NCBI GenBank assembly: GCA_009602725.1
Contig: WELB01000274.1
Coordinates: forward strand, 12,211-26,938
Reading direction: 5' to 3'
Length of the DNA stretch: 14,728 nucleotides
Source of the DNA: Spirogloea muscicola
Taxonomy: Eukaryota; Streptophyta; Zygnematophyceae; Spirogloeales; Spirogloeaceae
Under the pieces are notes generated by a model. It made no database searches. It was not told the DNA's origin and saw only the letters and a program-made list of their open reading frames with translations. The position numbers and the translations under genes were made by a program. Within the stretch, counting starts at the first letter, position 1. Each line of letters begins with the position of its first letter. This document shows positions 1-7,986 of this stretch, piece by piece.

Positions 1-1
1 A

Positions 2-151
2 CGTGTTTCGGCCTGTTTGCAGCGTGCTCAGGCTAATGCCTTGCACCAGAAAGCTGGCCGAGCTCTAGTTGGTGGCAGAAGGGCTTCGTATCTGACATCT
101 AGTATTCAGGCATCGATTAGCGACCTTTCTGTTTTGACCCGTGGTTACTGA
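2..151 (+). pseudogene. Retroelement ORF 3' end, copy 1 (partial)
   Basis: The reading frame is open from base 2 to a TGA at 149-151 and is cut by the window edge, so a longer copy may lie to the left. Its last residues (SDLSVLTRGY, stop) match the terminal peptide of ten other fragments in this window. The block QKAGRALVGG corresponds to TRAGRALAAASG in the other copies, and CLQRAQANALH corresponds to SLQRSLAHALH. By comparison with longer copies this should be the extreme C-terminus of a non-LTR retrotransposon polyprotein, beyond its endonuclease-like domain. It is more divergent than the others, which suggests another subfamily. Matching of the peptide is direct; the retrotransposon assignment is inference. 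Confidence 0.6.
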
Positions 152-190
152 GCGGGTCAATTTGCTGTAGATTATGTAGGTCTTTAGAAG

Positions 191-313
191 TGCTTGCCTT
201 TGTACTTGGCCTTTGGCCTTCGTTTGTTTCAAATACACGAAATTGTTTCTGCTTTGTCACGGCCCCTGTGATTGGCCATTTTGGTCTTCGTTTGTTTTCA
301 GTAAACGGGAATC
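191..313 (+). repeat. 3' UTR module D, two imperfect tandem units
   Basis: Two related units lie after the stop of copy 1. The first (191-246) reads TGCCTTTGTACTTGGCC, then TTCGTTTGTTTC, then a TACACGA motif. The second (262-313) repeats TTGGCCATTTTGG and TTCGTTTGTTTTC. A third copy is at 9091-9150. GGCC-TTT-GGCC in unit one can fold into a small hairpin. Just downstream, 328-350 holds three AATTTGG heptamers. Confidence 0.5.
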
Positions 314-391
314 TCCTTGCCCCGTTTGAAATTTGGAATTTGGAATTTGGGTGAGCCACTTCTCTCTCAGCCCTCGCCGCGCCTTGGCTGC

Positions 392-495
392 TGCCTCTGA
401 AAGGGGGGAAGGCGCGCGGTGCGCATGAAATTGAAAGGAAGGCTTATTCAAGCCAATACATTGTTCAAAGCAGAGGCTAGTGCCTCTGAAAGACG
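392..495 (-). repeat. Dispersed repeat module C (minus copy)
   Basis: Read on the minus strand this shows CTTTGAACAATG, TTGGCTTGAATAAGCC (a small hairpin GGCTT/AAGCC), TTCATGCGCACCGCGCG and a C/T tract ending in TTTCAGAG. The same order of blocks occurs on the plus strand at 1990-2076 and 9020-9095. It is probably another 3' UTR module of the retroelement family, since the 9020 copy is followed directly by module D. Confidence 0.5.
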
Positions 496-610
496 TCAGG
501 CGACGCTTCCCGCCCTCTGATTGTTCTGATACTGAGCACTTGCTGAGTAGAGCTTATTGAGCCCACTTGCAGAAGTCATGGAGAGCAGTATTCTGCTTTT
601 TGCCCCTTCC

Positions 611-669
611 GGCCCTCTTAGACCTTGAACATGCCTGCCTTTGGGCTGGCCTCCTCACAGCCATTGCCC
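611..669 (+). repeat. Hairpin module A, degenerate
   Basis: The order GGCCCTCTTAGACCTTGAAC, then TTTGGGCTGGC, then CACAGCCATTGCCC follows the module A consensus seen at 5786 and 9690 (GGCCCCTTCGAACCTTTG, GGGCTGGC, CACAGCCCTTGCCCC). Several substitutions show it is old. Confidence 0.5.
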
Positions 670-738
670 TTCTTAGTTTGAGTTCATTTCTCACGGATCT
701 TATCTTACATTGGAGAAGCGGTTTCTTTGGCTTGCACA

Positions 739-905
739 GCGGGCTTGCTTCCTCGCCTCGGCTCATCCGACTCCCTGCTGCTGGCACGGGGGCACCGAGA
801 GCGCCCTATTTGCCTGGCCTGTGGATCCGCTGATATAATCATGAATACGCTCTGCATGCACCTGGCTGGCTCTTGCAGCCGCTCTCTCAACACCAGCACC
901 AGCGC
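739..905 (+). pseudogene. Retroelement ORF 3' end plus 3' UTR, copy 2
   Basis: The frame reads SSDSLLLARGHRE across 763-801, which matches SSDFLLLTRGY-stop in copy 3 at 5008, but here the Tyr codon and stop have mutated. The following UTR-like stretch (GGATCCGCTGAT, ATGAATACGC, TGCATGCACCTGGCTGGC, GCAGCCGCTCT) is shared with 5041-5140 and 5240-5345. Only about 40 nt of coding similarity remains. Confidence 0.5.
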
Positions 906-1989
906 AAATTGTAACCACCTTACGCCTCCTAGCGGCTGTGGGCGCCCGTCGCCTGGCTCTCGCCGTTTCCTCGCCGCCCGGCCTGTGCCCGCCCCACCAC
1001 GCCATCTCCTCTCCGGCCCGTTCAGACGTTGTCCAGTCTATTCCTGGCTGCTTTTCACGTTCTCGCCCCATTTCATTCCGATCCGCTCGCGTTGGACCCT
1101 CTGTTTGCACCCTGGCTGCTTATACAGTCGCTGTTCTAGCATCAGCAGCCGCACTCCTTTGGAAGTGCTTACTTGCCCTCTGTGCTTCGGCCGGCCTCAG
1201 GGCTCGACTCGCACTAACTCCTCGCCGCTTCGGCTCTTCCCACCCCACCGGCCCTCTCCCTCCCCTCCCTATGCCCCGCTCCTGCTTTCAAAGCCGCTCT
1301 TTCAAGATGAGCAGCCCTCATGTTTTCCTGCCGCCTAGCAGGACCCTCACGATCCCCTTGGGGCTGACCGTTCGCAGGCATCGCCCCTTCTGGAGGAATT
1401 TGTCTTTCCGGCTAACCAGAAGGAACTTGTCTTTCTGCTACTCCCGCTCACCACCCCACCCCTTTCATACGCGCATGCCCAAGTCGTGTCCAGGCGGCCG
1501 GACCGGTTGCCTCGCCCTCTCAGCACCGACGTTACCTCGCTTCTTTAGCTTGCCTCCTCCTACTCCTCCTCACTACGGCATGCATGCTACCACGCTTTCC
1601 CCTCGCGCCTCTCCTAAGCACGATCTCATGATCAGCCGCCTCCACCCTGCATCGTCCTTGTCGGAGCGAGCCATCGCGAGATGGTCGCGGCTCAGCGCCC
1701 CAGAACGGTCCCTACGCCATAGCATCGGCACGCATCCGTGCGGGCCCAGTCTGCTCAACCGGCTTGCCTGGCGAAGACACATCAAGCATGGAGCCGGCTT
1801 TGGCTGCCACGCCCCAGAAATGCAGCTGCCGGCAGCCGCTGACACTGGCACTGTCACCTTCCACCCAGCTGCCGCAGCCAGCTGGCGTGCTTTTGGTAGC
1901 TCTGCCAGCTTTCCCGCTGCTGCCTGTGCTAGCATTAGTCAGCTGGGCAGTTGGTAATAGAAAGCTTCTTTCAGAGATTGCTTCGCACT
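906..1989. other. Pyrimidine-rich stretch with no recognisable gene
   Basis: Most of this interval is C/T-rich on the plus strand and gives a 339-codon open frame (938-1957) full of Ser, Pro, Arg and Leu with no domain I know. The composition alone explains the lack of stops. A short block at 1105-1160 (CACCCTGGCTGCTTATACAG, then ATCAGCAGCCGCA) is a diverged copy of the module after copies 2 and 3. Nothing else was recognised. Confidence 0.4.
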
Positions 1990-2076
1990 ACTTTCTGCCT
2001 GATCAAAGTTGTTGGCTTGAAGTAGCCTTCCTTATAACTCATGCGCATCGCACACCTTTCCCTCTTTCAGAGAGAG
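1990..2076 (+). repeat. Dispersed repeat module C (plus copy)
   Basis: CTTTCTGCCTGATCAAAG, GTTGGCTTGAAGTAGCC, ACTCATGCGCATCGCAC and CCCTCTTTCAGAG follow the same order as the minus copy at 392-495 and the plus copy at 9020-9095. Confidence 0.5.
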
Positions 2077-2235
2077 AGATGTTTCCGTGAGAGGGTGGTG
2101 GCTTAGCGAGGCCAGCCCCAAAGCAGACCAGCAAACATAAGGCTTCTCACGGTAGTCTGGCTATTTGGGCAAGCATCTCGGCCATCGGATGTGCGGCTGA
2201 CACAGGAACCAGAGAAACAGCACTTTTAATTCAAC

Positions 2236-2290
2236 AGCGATGGCTGTGAGAGGCCAGCCCAAAGGAATGGACAAGGTTTGAAAGGGCTGG
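2236..2290 (-). repeat. Hairpin module A, minus copy
   Basis: On the minus strand this reads CAAACCTTGTCCATTCCTTT, then GGGCTGGCCTCTCACAGCC. It is the core of module A with the hairpin stem GGGCTG/CAGCC kept. A weaker related block (minus GGGGCTGGCCTCGC) lies at 2109-2125. No coding remnant is attached. Confidence 0.5.
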
Positions 2291-2414
2291 ATGGAAGCAA
2301 AAAAGTGAGCGAGGTTTCTGTCTTGGCAGTTGACATTAGCAGGCACAAAGTTGCTAAGCTACTGGCAAGCAAAACCTCAAAAGCAAGCATTGAAGCAAGT
2401 ATAGTTGGATGATT

Positions 2415-2437
2415 ATGATGATGATGATGATGATGAT
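2415..2437. repeat. (ATG)n trinucleotide microsatellite
   Basis: Seven complete ATG units plus two bases, uninterrupted. It lies in non-coding DNA 3' of the polyketide synthase gene. Confidence 0.9.
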
Positions 2438-2438
2438 C

Positions 2439-2857
2439 TAGAAGGCTGATCTGCAGATTGATCATTAGGTTTCAAGAGTATGATTTCTTTAATTGTGTTC
2501 GCGTATGGTCTTCTTTCAGTACACGTATTGACGTTGTAAATTTGACAACATCAAGGTGCTGCAATGCAACTACCAACAGCTTTGTCAAATGTCTTTTTCC
2601 CTGTTGAACCGGATGCTAAATTGAATGGAGAACCAATAGCCGAGACCGTTGCATGAACAGCAATGACTCTGTACCCCTTATAATGAATCATTTGTCATAT
2701 TGTCATCAGAGCATGTAGAGTTCCATGCTTAATAATGACCATTGATCTAGGAAACTGTCTTCGTGGTCTTGTCTGCGATTAGTCTTTGCAGTCCTTCAAG
2801 TTTACAGGTGTCCATATTTGCTATATATATTGTACCTATATTGCATATCCAGAAACT
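2439..2857. other. AT-richer 3' flank of the polyketide synthase gene
   Basis: No gene was recognised here. On the minus strand the hexamer TGTAAA occurs at 2806-2801, about 50 nt after the synthase stop codon. That is a plausible position for a green-lineage polyadenylation signal, but the motif is short and unverified. Confidence 0.3.
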
Positions 2858-4718
2858 TTACAGAAGGCGCAATAAAGTTCCATCAATACTAATACCAGGA
2901 CCAAAAGTAAGGGCCAGGGTCCACTTCTTGCCACCGTTCTCGGTGGAAGGGTTGTCCTTGCGTACTTGGTCGAGCACAAAGAGTACAGTAGCCGCGGACA
3001 TGTTGCCATATTTATCCAGGATATGCCTGACATCAAAGAAACGTGCAGAAGAGACAAAATCCGTCAGGACATATTATATAAAGGGGGTGCTTCTTCTTGC
3101 AGATCTGGTCAAAAGGTGGAGGCTACCAACCATAAGGTCAGCAGTACAGAGGTACAACAGACCTGCTAACTTGAAGCTTGGATGGCGAGAGTTTGCAGCC
3201 CTTCTCTGTAGCATCCACAATCGCTCTTCCTCCGGGGTGGAGTGCCCACAGCAGATCTGTTTCGTAGTCCAACTTTCCAACTAGCTGGCGCACGAAGGGA
3301 TCCACAGAATCTCCCACCAGCTGCAACAACTCAAGTATCTCATGGACACGTAAAGTATGAAATCGTTCCTCATTCCAGACACGAGATACACGCATCTATA
3401 GTACCTGAGGCACATTCCTTTGTAGCCCAGCCCGAAGGCCAGCCTCCGTCACGCGTGCAGTGATTGCTTCGTCACAATCGTCAATGTACGACGTAGCACT
3501 GCGGTGAATCTCGTAAATAGGTGACTCCCGCTTTGTTGGGCGTGCTCCAACCACCATCGCTGGAGAGCAGAGTGTGAAGTGGCGTTAGAGGTCCCATTCA
3601 GATGTAATGTACGCACTTGACATGTATGTATCCACAAGCGAGAGTTCATTACGCAGACTTCCCACACTGTTAAGGCAGACAATAGATGCAGACAGCTCCA
3701 GCCCGTACCAGATGCACCATCTCCAAAGATGGTTGCTACGATCACATTGTTGATAGGTTGATCAGGCTCCGGCGGTTGAGCCTGCGCATGATTGAGATTA
3801 TGTTGACCCTGCCAGATGTAAGTACTTGGCCTCCACCTGCCTTTGCAGCACATTGCGCGGTCATGTAACAGAAGCAACGCCCACGTCGATTTGCGACCTC
3901 CGTCACCTCTGACTTGCCTGACAGGAATTGATCTCGGCTGCCACGATGAGAACCCTGTAAGAGGGATCAGCCAGAGCAATTTCCCCAGCTGTCCTCATAC
4001 CAATCAGACCGGCGTGACAGCCCATGTAGGACGTGAAGAAGTGCTTGACAGTTTTGCTGAGCCCGAGGGATTTGATGAGGCGGAGGTCCAGCCCAGGACA
4101 AAGCATGCCGCTGGTGGAGTAGGTGAGAACGTGAGTGATTTGGCTCTTGTCACCGCCCCAGTCTGCGATAGCCTTCTCTGCTGCTTGTTGGGCGAGCTTT
4201 GGGCCGTGCATCTCAAACAGCGCAACACGATCGTTGAGAGAAGGTGCCCCGACCGTGTTGAGATTGGGATTGCTCCTGTACTCAGAGTAAGGCACAGCCA
4301 GGTGGCGCTTGGTGATGCCCGAGGCCCGACCTACACAGCAATACGAGCAGTCTCGACACTGAGGAACTGGTGACACTGCCACCCGCTTGAGCACCATATC
4401 AGCAGCTTCACACCAGTGCAACTTCAGCACACTTTTCCTGTTGGGGGCCTTACTTATCTTGGCAGCCAAATCTGCAACCTTGTCGTCCAGCCTGAGCGCA
4501 TCCTGGTAGTCGGCACCGAACGTGCTTTGGTCAATAATGCGCGACGGGGTCGCCGTGCCGATGCTGAGAACGTGGGCAAGCTCGGAGGTGTCGTCGAAGT
4601 TGATGGCGCCCTTCACGGCCACGGAGGGCAGGATGCTAACGACCGGCGAGGTCGGGGAGGTGGAGCCATCGGTGGAGAGGGCCTCCTGCACGTCCGAGAG
4701 GTCGAAGAGGCCGGCCAT
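2858..4718 (-). CDS. Type III polyketide synthase (chalcone synthase superfamily), six exons
   Basis: Exons on the minus strand: 4718-4454, 4330-3918, 3781-3709, 3559-3405, 3320-3163, 3026-2858. They total 1233 nt, or 410 residues plus TAA, a normal length for the family. The start sits in GCCGCCATGG, and the first family motif, SIGTATP, begins at residue 52, giving an N-terminal extension of about 30 residues over chalcone synthase. Catalytic Cys is C193 (MGCHAG), His is H330 (WALHPGG), Asn is N363 (YGNMSAA); the Cys-His and His-Asn spacings (137 and 33) fit the family. FGDGAS at 245-250 and the TFGPG loop at 395-399 are present. Family members condense an acyl-CoA starter with malonyl-CoA as homodimers. 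The FRGPS-type segment of true chalcone synthase is replaced by AQPPEPD, and IYEI stands where chalcone synthase has a gatekeeper Phe, so another starter or product is likely, perhaps closer to the sporopollenin-type (ASCL) branch. Introns are GT-AG except 3917-3782, which is GC-AG. No lesion was found. Confidence 0.93.
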
Positions 4719-4840
4719 GGCGGCAGCCTGCAGGGCGCGAAGGAGCAGGAGCGCGGCGCGGAGCGCGGGGACGAGGCGGGGGGCGAAGCGAAGGGGGCAA
4801 CCGCGTCTGAGGCTTGAGAACGGCCGGCTTGATCGGCGGC

Positions 4841-4850
4841 CTCTATAGCA
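4841..4850 (-). promoter_or_regulatory. Possible TATA-like element upstream of the polyketide synthase
   Basis: The minus strand reads TGCTATAGAG about 125-130 nt upstream of the ATG. Position and sequence suit a core promoter, but the match is weak and nothing else confirms it. Confidence 0.25.
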
Positions 4851-4986
4851 CGTCCGGCGGGCCAGCCTGCAGCCGCGCCGGCGGGCGGCCCGAGGCCTCG
4901 CCGACGTGCGTCGGCCCCGTCCCCTCCTTCCATCCCTCTCCTGTGACCCCTCCACTCCCTTCGCGCTCTCTCTCCCTCCCTCCTCT

Positions 4987-5001
4987 CCCTCCCTCCCTCC
5001 C
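4987..5001 (-). promoter_or_regulatory. G-quadruplex-type GGGA run upstream of the polyketide synthase
   Basis: The minus strand carries GGGAGGGAGGGAGGG, four G3 tracts with one-base loops, about 270-285 nt upstream of the ATG. It is part of a purine-rich (minus) stretch from about 4921 to 5003 that contains GAGAGAG runs of the type often found in plant promoters. It also directly abuts retroelement copy 3, so it may be incidental. Confidence 0.45.
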
Positions 5002-5007
5002 TTTGCT

Positions 5008-5140
5008 CATCTGACTTCCTACTGCTGACACGGGGGTATTGAGGGCGCCCTGTCTGCCTAGCCTTTGGCTCCGTCATGAACACCTGTATGCATCTGGCTG
5101 GCATTTCACAGCCGATTCTTTCATATCAGCAGCCGCTTTC
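5008..5140 (+). pseudogene. Retroelement ORF 3' end plus 3' UTR, copy 3
   Basis: The frame TCA TCT GAC TTC ... TAT TGA encodes SSDFLLLTRGY-stop at 5008-5043. The 3' UTR that follows has TTGGCTCCGTCATGAACACC, TGCATCTGGCTGGC, TTCACAGCCG and ATATCAGCAGCCGCTTT, shared with copies at 769, 1105 and 5240. It is strongly 5'-truncated: upstream is the C/T-rich flank of the polyketide synthase. Confidence 0.6.
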
Positions 5141-5221
5141 TTTCTCCTCTCCCTCCCTCCCTGCCTCTCCCTCCCTGCTCTCACAGCCATCACCCTTACG
5201 GAACGAGCTTCTTCTCGCCTT

Positions 5222-5345
5222 CTCTTTCGCCATCTCCGCGAGGAGGGCGACTTCTAGCCCGTGGCTCCGCTGACTGATGAAACACCCTGTGTATGCACCT
5301 GGCTGGCTTTTACAGCCGCTCTTTATTATCAGCAGCCGCATTTGT
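5222..5345 (+). repeat. 3' UTR module of the copy 2/3 subfamily
   Basis: GGCTCCGCTGACTGATGAAAC, TGCACCTGGCTGGCTTTTAC, AGCCGCTCTTT and ATCAGCAGCCGCATTT repeat the post-stop region of copy 3, about 200 nt further on. Either the UTR contains the module in tandem or a second copy inserted here. No coding end remains in front of it. Confidence 0.5.
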
Positions 5346-5604
5346 CTCCGCGAGCCCCCGCCCCCTTTCGTCCGCTGCTCGCCCTCCCCTCCCCTCTCCT
5401 TTCGTCCTCCCTCTCTTTCTCTTACACTTGTCTTCAATTTTCATTCCTCTCTCCGTGGACGCAAGCATCTTCGCTTGCCCTCCCTCTCTCTTGCCCCCCC
5501 CTCCTCACCCGCGCCTCCACCCCTTTCGTCCCCTCCCTCTCCTCCCTGTCCCGCTACTCCATCTCCCGCCCTTCTTCTCTCCCTCCATTTTTACCATTGC
5601 ATCC

Positions 5605-5715
5605 TCAGGCCCCTTTGTAGCTGCTCACCGCTCTTAGGCCCCTCTGAACCTTTGTGAATTCTTTTTGGGCTGGCTTTTCGCAGCCCTTGCCCCCATTGGG
5701 AGTGCCACTTCTTCT
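5605..5715 (+). repeat. Hairpin module A with its upstream segment
   Basis: TCAGGCCCCTTTGTAGCTGC and GCTCACCGCTCTTAGGCCCC lead into GAACCTTTGTGAATTC, TTTTTGGGCTGGCTTTTCG, CAGCCCTTGCCCCCATTGGG and AGTGCCACTTCTTCT. The same order recurs at 6541-6654. Confidence 0.7.
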
Positions 5716-5785
5716 CCTACTCTCTCCCGCTCCGTCCCTATCAGCCCCCCCCCTCTCCCGTCTTCCCCTCCTGCCCATAGCGATC

Positions 5786-5883
5786 TAGGCCCCTCCGTCA
5801 TTTGGCCCCTTCGAACCTTTGTCAATCATTTTCGGGCTGGCTTTTCACAGCCCTTGCCCCCGTTGGGAGAGCCACTTCTTCTC
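5786..5883 (+). repeat. Hairpin module A
   Basis: TAGGCCCCTCCGTCATTTGG, CCCCTTCGAACCTTTGTCAA, TTTTCGGGCTGGCTTTTCAC, AGCCCTTGCCCCCGTTGGG and AGAGCCACTTCTTCTC. It closely matches the tail of copy 6 at 9690-9790. Confidence 0.7.
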
Positions 5884-5991
5884 TGCCCGCCTCTCCGTTG
5901 CTCGCCCTCCCCCGCCTCCCTCGCCTCCCTCTGTCCCTCCCTTTCTCTCCGTATTAGATCCCTCCCCCCCCGCCCTCCTTCTCCTGCTCTA

Positions 5992-6083
5992 TTTGTTTCT
6001 GTCACTTAGCGCTTCCCCTGGCCCCCTTCTCGTACTCTGTTCATTCTTTTTCGGGCTGGTTGTTCCAGCCCCTATTCTCTATT
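5992..6083 (+). repeat. Hairpin module B with leader
   Basis: TTTGTTTCTGTCACTTAGCG, CTTCCCCTGGCCCCCTTCTC, GTACTCTGTTCATTC, TTTTTCGGGCTGGTTGTTCC and AGCCCCTATTCTC are nearly identical to 10467-10552, the 3' UTR of copy 8. Here no coding end is attached. Confidence 0.75.
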
Positions 6084-6478
6084 CTCCCCGTCCCTGTTTC
6101 TTTCTGCCGCCTTCGCGTCCGTATCATACCTCACCTTTCACTTAACTCTGTCACACACTCTCACCTAGCCGCAATTTTTTTTTGCCTCCCCGCCTCCCCC
6201 CACCCCCTTCTCCTAGCCGCTCTTCTTTTTCACTCCTAGCCGCTCGTTTGTTGTTCGCAGCCGCATTCGTTCTTTCCCGGCACTCTGGCTTAACCGCTTT
6301 CTGCCCTCCGTTGCGGCCCCTCCTCTTCCGGCCCCGCATTCCCCTCTTCCTCCGGGTTTGGGCGCCCGTCGCTGGCCCGTCTGACGTCGGCCTGTGCGCC
6401 CCGAGGCCCGGGGACCCATAACCAAATCTCCCGCCCCCGGCGCATGGAACCGCCCGCCGACCGTCAGCCTGCCCAGTC

Positions 6479-6654
6479 CTGCTGCGAGCCTCTCGTAAGT
6501 ACTGAGTGATCCATCCTCCCCTTGTGCTGACATGACATCTTCAGGCCCCTCTGTAGCTGCTCAACGCTTGTCGGCCCCTCCGAACCCTTGTCAATTCTTT
6601 TTGGGCTGGCTTATCACAGCCCTTGGCCCCATTTGGAGTGCCACTTCTCTCTGC
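6479..6654 (+). pseudogene. Retroelement ORF 3' end plus module A, copy 4
   Basis: Only the last residues remain: CTG CTG CGA GCC TCT CGT AAG TAC TGA gives LLRASRKY-stop (stop 6503-6505), a degraded version of LLLLTRGY-stop. GTGATCCATCCTCCCCTTG and TGCTGACAT then match the start of the copy 6 UTR at 9656, and a full module A follows from 6541 (GGGCTGGCTTATCACAGCCC). Confidence 0.55.
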
Positions 6655-6725
6655 AGCTAGAGCCGGCCAGGCTCACCCTGAGCGACCTTCAGACCCCTGC
6701 CAGCCTCCGCCGGCCTTGCCAGCCC

Positions 6726-7184
6726 CTCCCGCCCGGAGAAGGTCCGCGGATCATCGCAGACGTGGTGACTGCAGATTGCGTCGACTCCGCTAACCCCGTC
6801 AAGTCGGCGACGCTCGCCGGGCACGCGGCCGCTTTGGCGGCTCGGAGTAAGGAGCGCAAGCACGCTGACCACCCTCCAGGCGATGACTTCACGACCCTGG
6901 CCCTTGACGTTCACGGGGCCTTCGGCAGCGGCTGGTTAGATCTCCTCCAGCGGCTTGCCCGGCAGGCCATCGAGCGATGGCAAGTTTCGCCATGCTTCAA
7001 TGCTTCTGGCTCCCTCGCTCAGGTATTTCGAATGAGACTGGCGGTCTCGCTCCACCGCTCCTTGGCTGATGCGGTCCACACGCGCGCTGGCCGCGCCATG
7101 GCCGCTGCCTCAGGGTCTCGGCAAAGTTCCGCTTTTCCTGCTCCGAGTAATTCTGATTTGCTGTTGCTCACTCGTGGATACTGA
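6726..7184 (+). pseudogene. Retroelement endonuclease-like C-terminal region, copy 5
   Basis: The longest uninterrupted coding remnant: 153 codons open to TGA at 7182-7184. Blocks in order are PRIIADVVTADC (matching SRIIADVVTTDC in copy 9), AGHAAALAARSKERKHADH, LALDVHGAFGSGWLDLLQRL, SLAQVFRMRLAVSLHRSL, RAGRAMAAASGSR and SDLLLLTRGY-stop. A D-rich strand, a basic RSKERKH segment and LxLDVHGxxG resemble the restriction-like endonuclease tail of R2-type and related non-LTR retrotransposons. It is 5'-truncated inside that domain and follows directly after module A of copy 4. No ATG context suggests independent expression; it is best read as a truncated insertion that has kept its frame, so probably fairly young. 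Homology between copies is directly visible; the endonuclease identity is inferred. Confidence 0.65.
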
Positions 7185-7332
7185 GCTTCCATCTGCATCA
7201 TTTCGTGTGGTGTGTAGTTTTATCTTTCCGGGCACTGTTTTGTGGCCTTTGAGGCCTGTGGACATTGTCCATTCTTTTCTGGGCTGGCTTTGCTAGCCCC
7301 TCTCTTTCTATGGGCGAGCCATCTCTCTTCAG
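7185..7332 (+). repeat. 3' UTR of copy 5 with hairpin module B
   Basis: After the stop comes GCTTCCATCTGCATC, then TTTGAGGCCTGTGGACATTG, TCCATTCTTTTCTGGGCTGG, CTTTGCTAGCCCCTCTCTTT and CTATGGGCGAGCCATCTCTC. The hairpin is GGGCTGGC-TTT-GCTAGCCC, a stem with one mismatch. Copies 9 and 10 share this UTR type. Confidence 0.65.
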
Positions 7333-7462
7333 ACGGGCTTGTGGCGCGGGCGTCATGCATAGCCTAACTCGGCCAGCACGGCTTGGTGCAGCAGTGGCTA
7401 GACGGGCGGGTTCCTGTCAGTGGGCCCCAGCTGCAGGAGAGGCCCTGCTCAAGGATTGACAT

Positions 7463-7986
7463 TTGCAGCCAGGCAACTCGTGCTTAGCTCCTGATTTTGC
7501 TGCCATCCGATGTGCAGTGCTGAGATTACTCGACCTACCGACCTCCTGTCTCTTGTTGTTCGACCTGTTTCCTTCCATAACCACCGCTGCTATGTGCAGA
7601 GAGCATCACCACAAGCACAGTAGTATAGAAGGTCAGCAGCCGCGCTACTTCTCAGCTCACCAGGCGAAGATGACGGTTAGACAGAAGGAATTTTTGACTT
7701 TGGGCCTATTGTATGCCACAGTCACAACGTGATGAGGAACTTTACCGTTTTGTTGCAGCCAGTTGTGAGAGAAAGATTCTTCCAGTACAGGATGAAGGCT
7801 GTGTTGGCTAGTCCAGGATCAAGAATCAACACATTCGAAGGGGCCAAAAAAGCCCTAAAGCACACAGTGACTCAGTTAGCCACTTGGTGCTCCATATTTC
7901 CTGATGAGCAGCCGCAGGTCAGACACAACAGTCGCCGGATAGCGGGTCCCCCTTATAGCCAGAGGCTGCTTTTGGTAGTGAGTTGA
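7463..7986 (+). other. Unrecognised open frames, possible decayed exons
   Basis: Two frames follow each other: 7463-7732 (89 codons, rich in His/Gln around 7590-7660) and 7729-7986 (85 codons, with RERFFQYRMKAVLASPGSR). A short GT...TTGCAG stretch (7730-7760) could be read as a 31-nt intron joining them, but that is too short to trust. Composition is less C/T-biased than the flanks and there is no repeat module inside. I do not recognise either product. It could be a fragment of a host gene or of an unrelated mobile element. Confidence 0.25.

Larger units (their letters stand above)
5346..6478. repeat. C/T-rich low-complexity DNA with embedded hairpin modules
   Basis: The plus strand is almost entirely pyrimidine over long runs (for example 5390-5600, 5700-5780, 5884-5985, 6060-6150, 6180-6240). 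Open frames here consist mostly of Pro, Ser and Leu and are a product of the composition. Recognisable retroelement modules interrupt the tract at 5605, 5786 and 5992. I see no gene. Confidence 0.6.

Noticed and set aside
938-1957. 339-codon plus-strand open frame
   Set aside because: Made of Ser/Pro/Arg/Leu from C/T-rich DNA that lacks stop codons by composition; no domain, no splice logic, and it overlaps diverged repeat modules.
4406-4453. A 48-nt first intron followed by a mini-exon in the polyketide synthase
   Set aside because: The acceptor is poor and leaves extra residues that do not align; the 4453-4331 intron gives a gap-free alignment and a better acceptor.
4416-4848. Plus-strand open frames of 133 and 108 codons
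   Set aside because: They are antisense to exon 1, intron 1 and the 5' UTR of the polyketide synthase and have no independent support.
3903-4955. Single 350-codon unspliced frame starting at 4955 for the polyketide synthase
   Set aside because: The first 79 codons are Arg-rich and GC-driven; the ATG at 4718 has an ideal context. The frame also runs through a real intron (4453-4331) and past the GC donor at 3917.
5261-5657. Overlapping proline/serine-rich open frames in all three plus frames
   Set aside because: All three frames are open at once, which is typical of low-complexity pyrimidine tracts and not of coding DNA.
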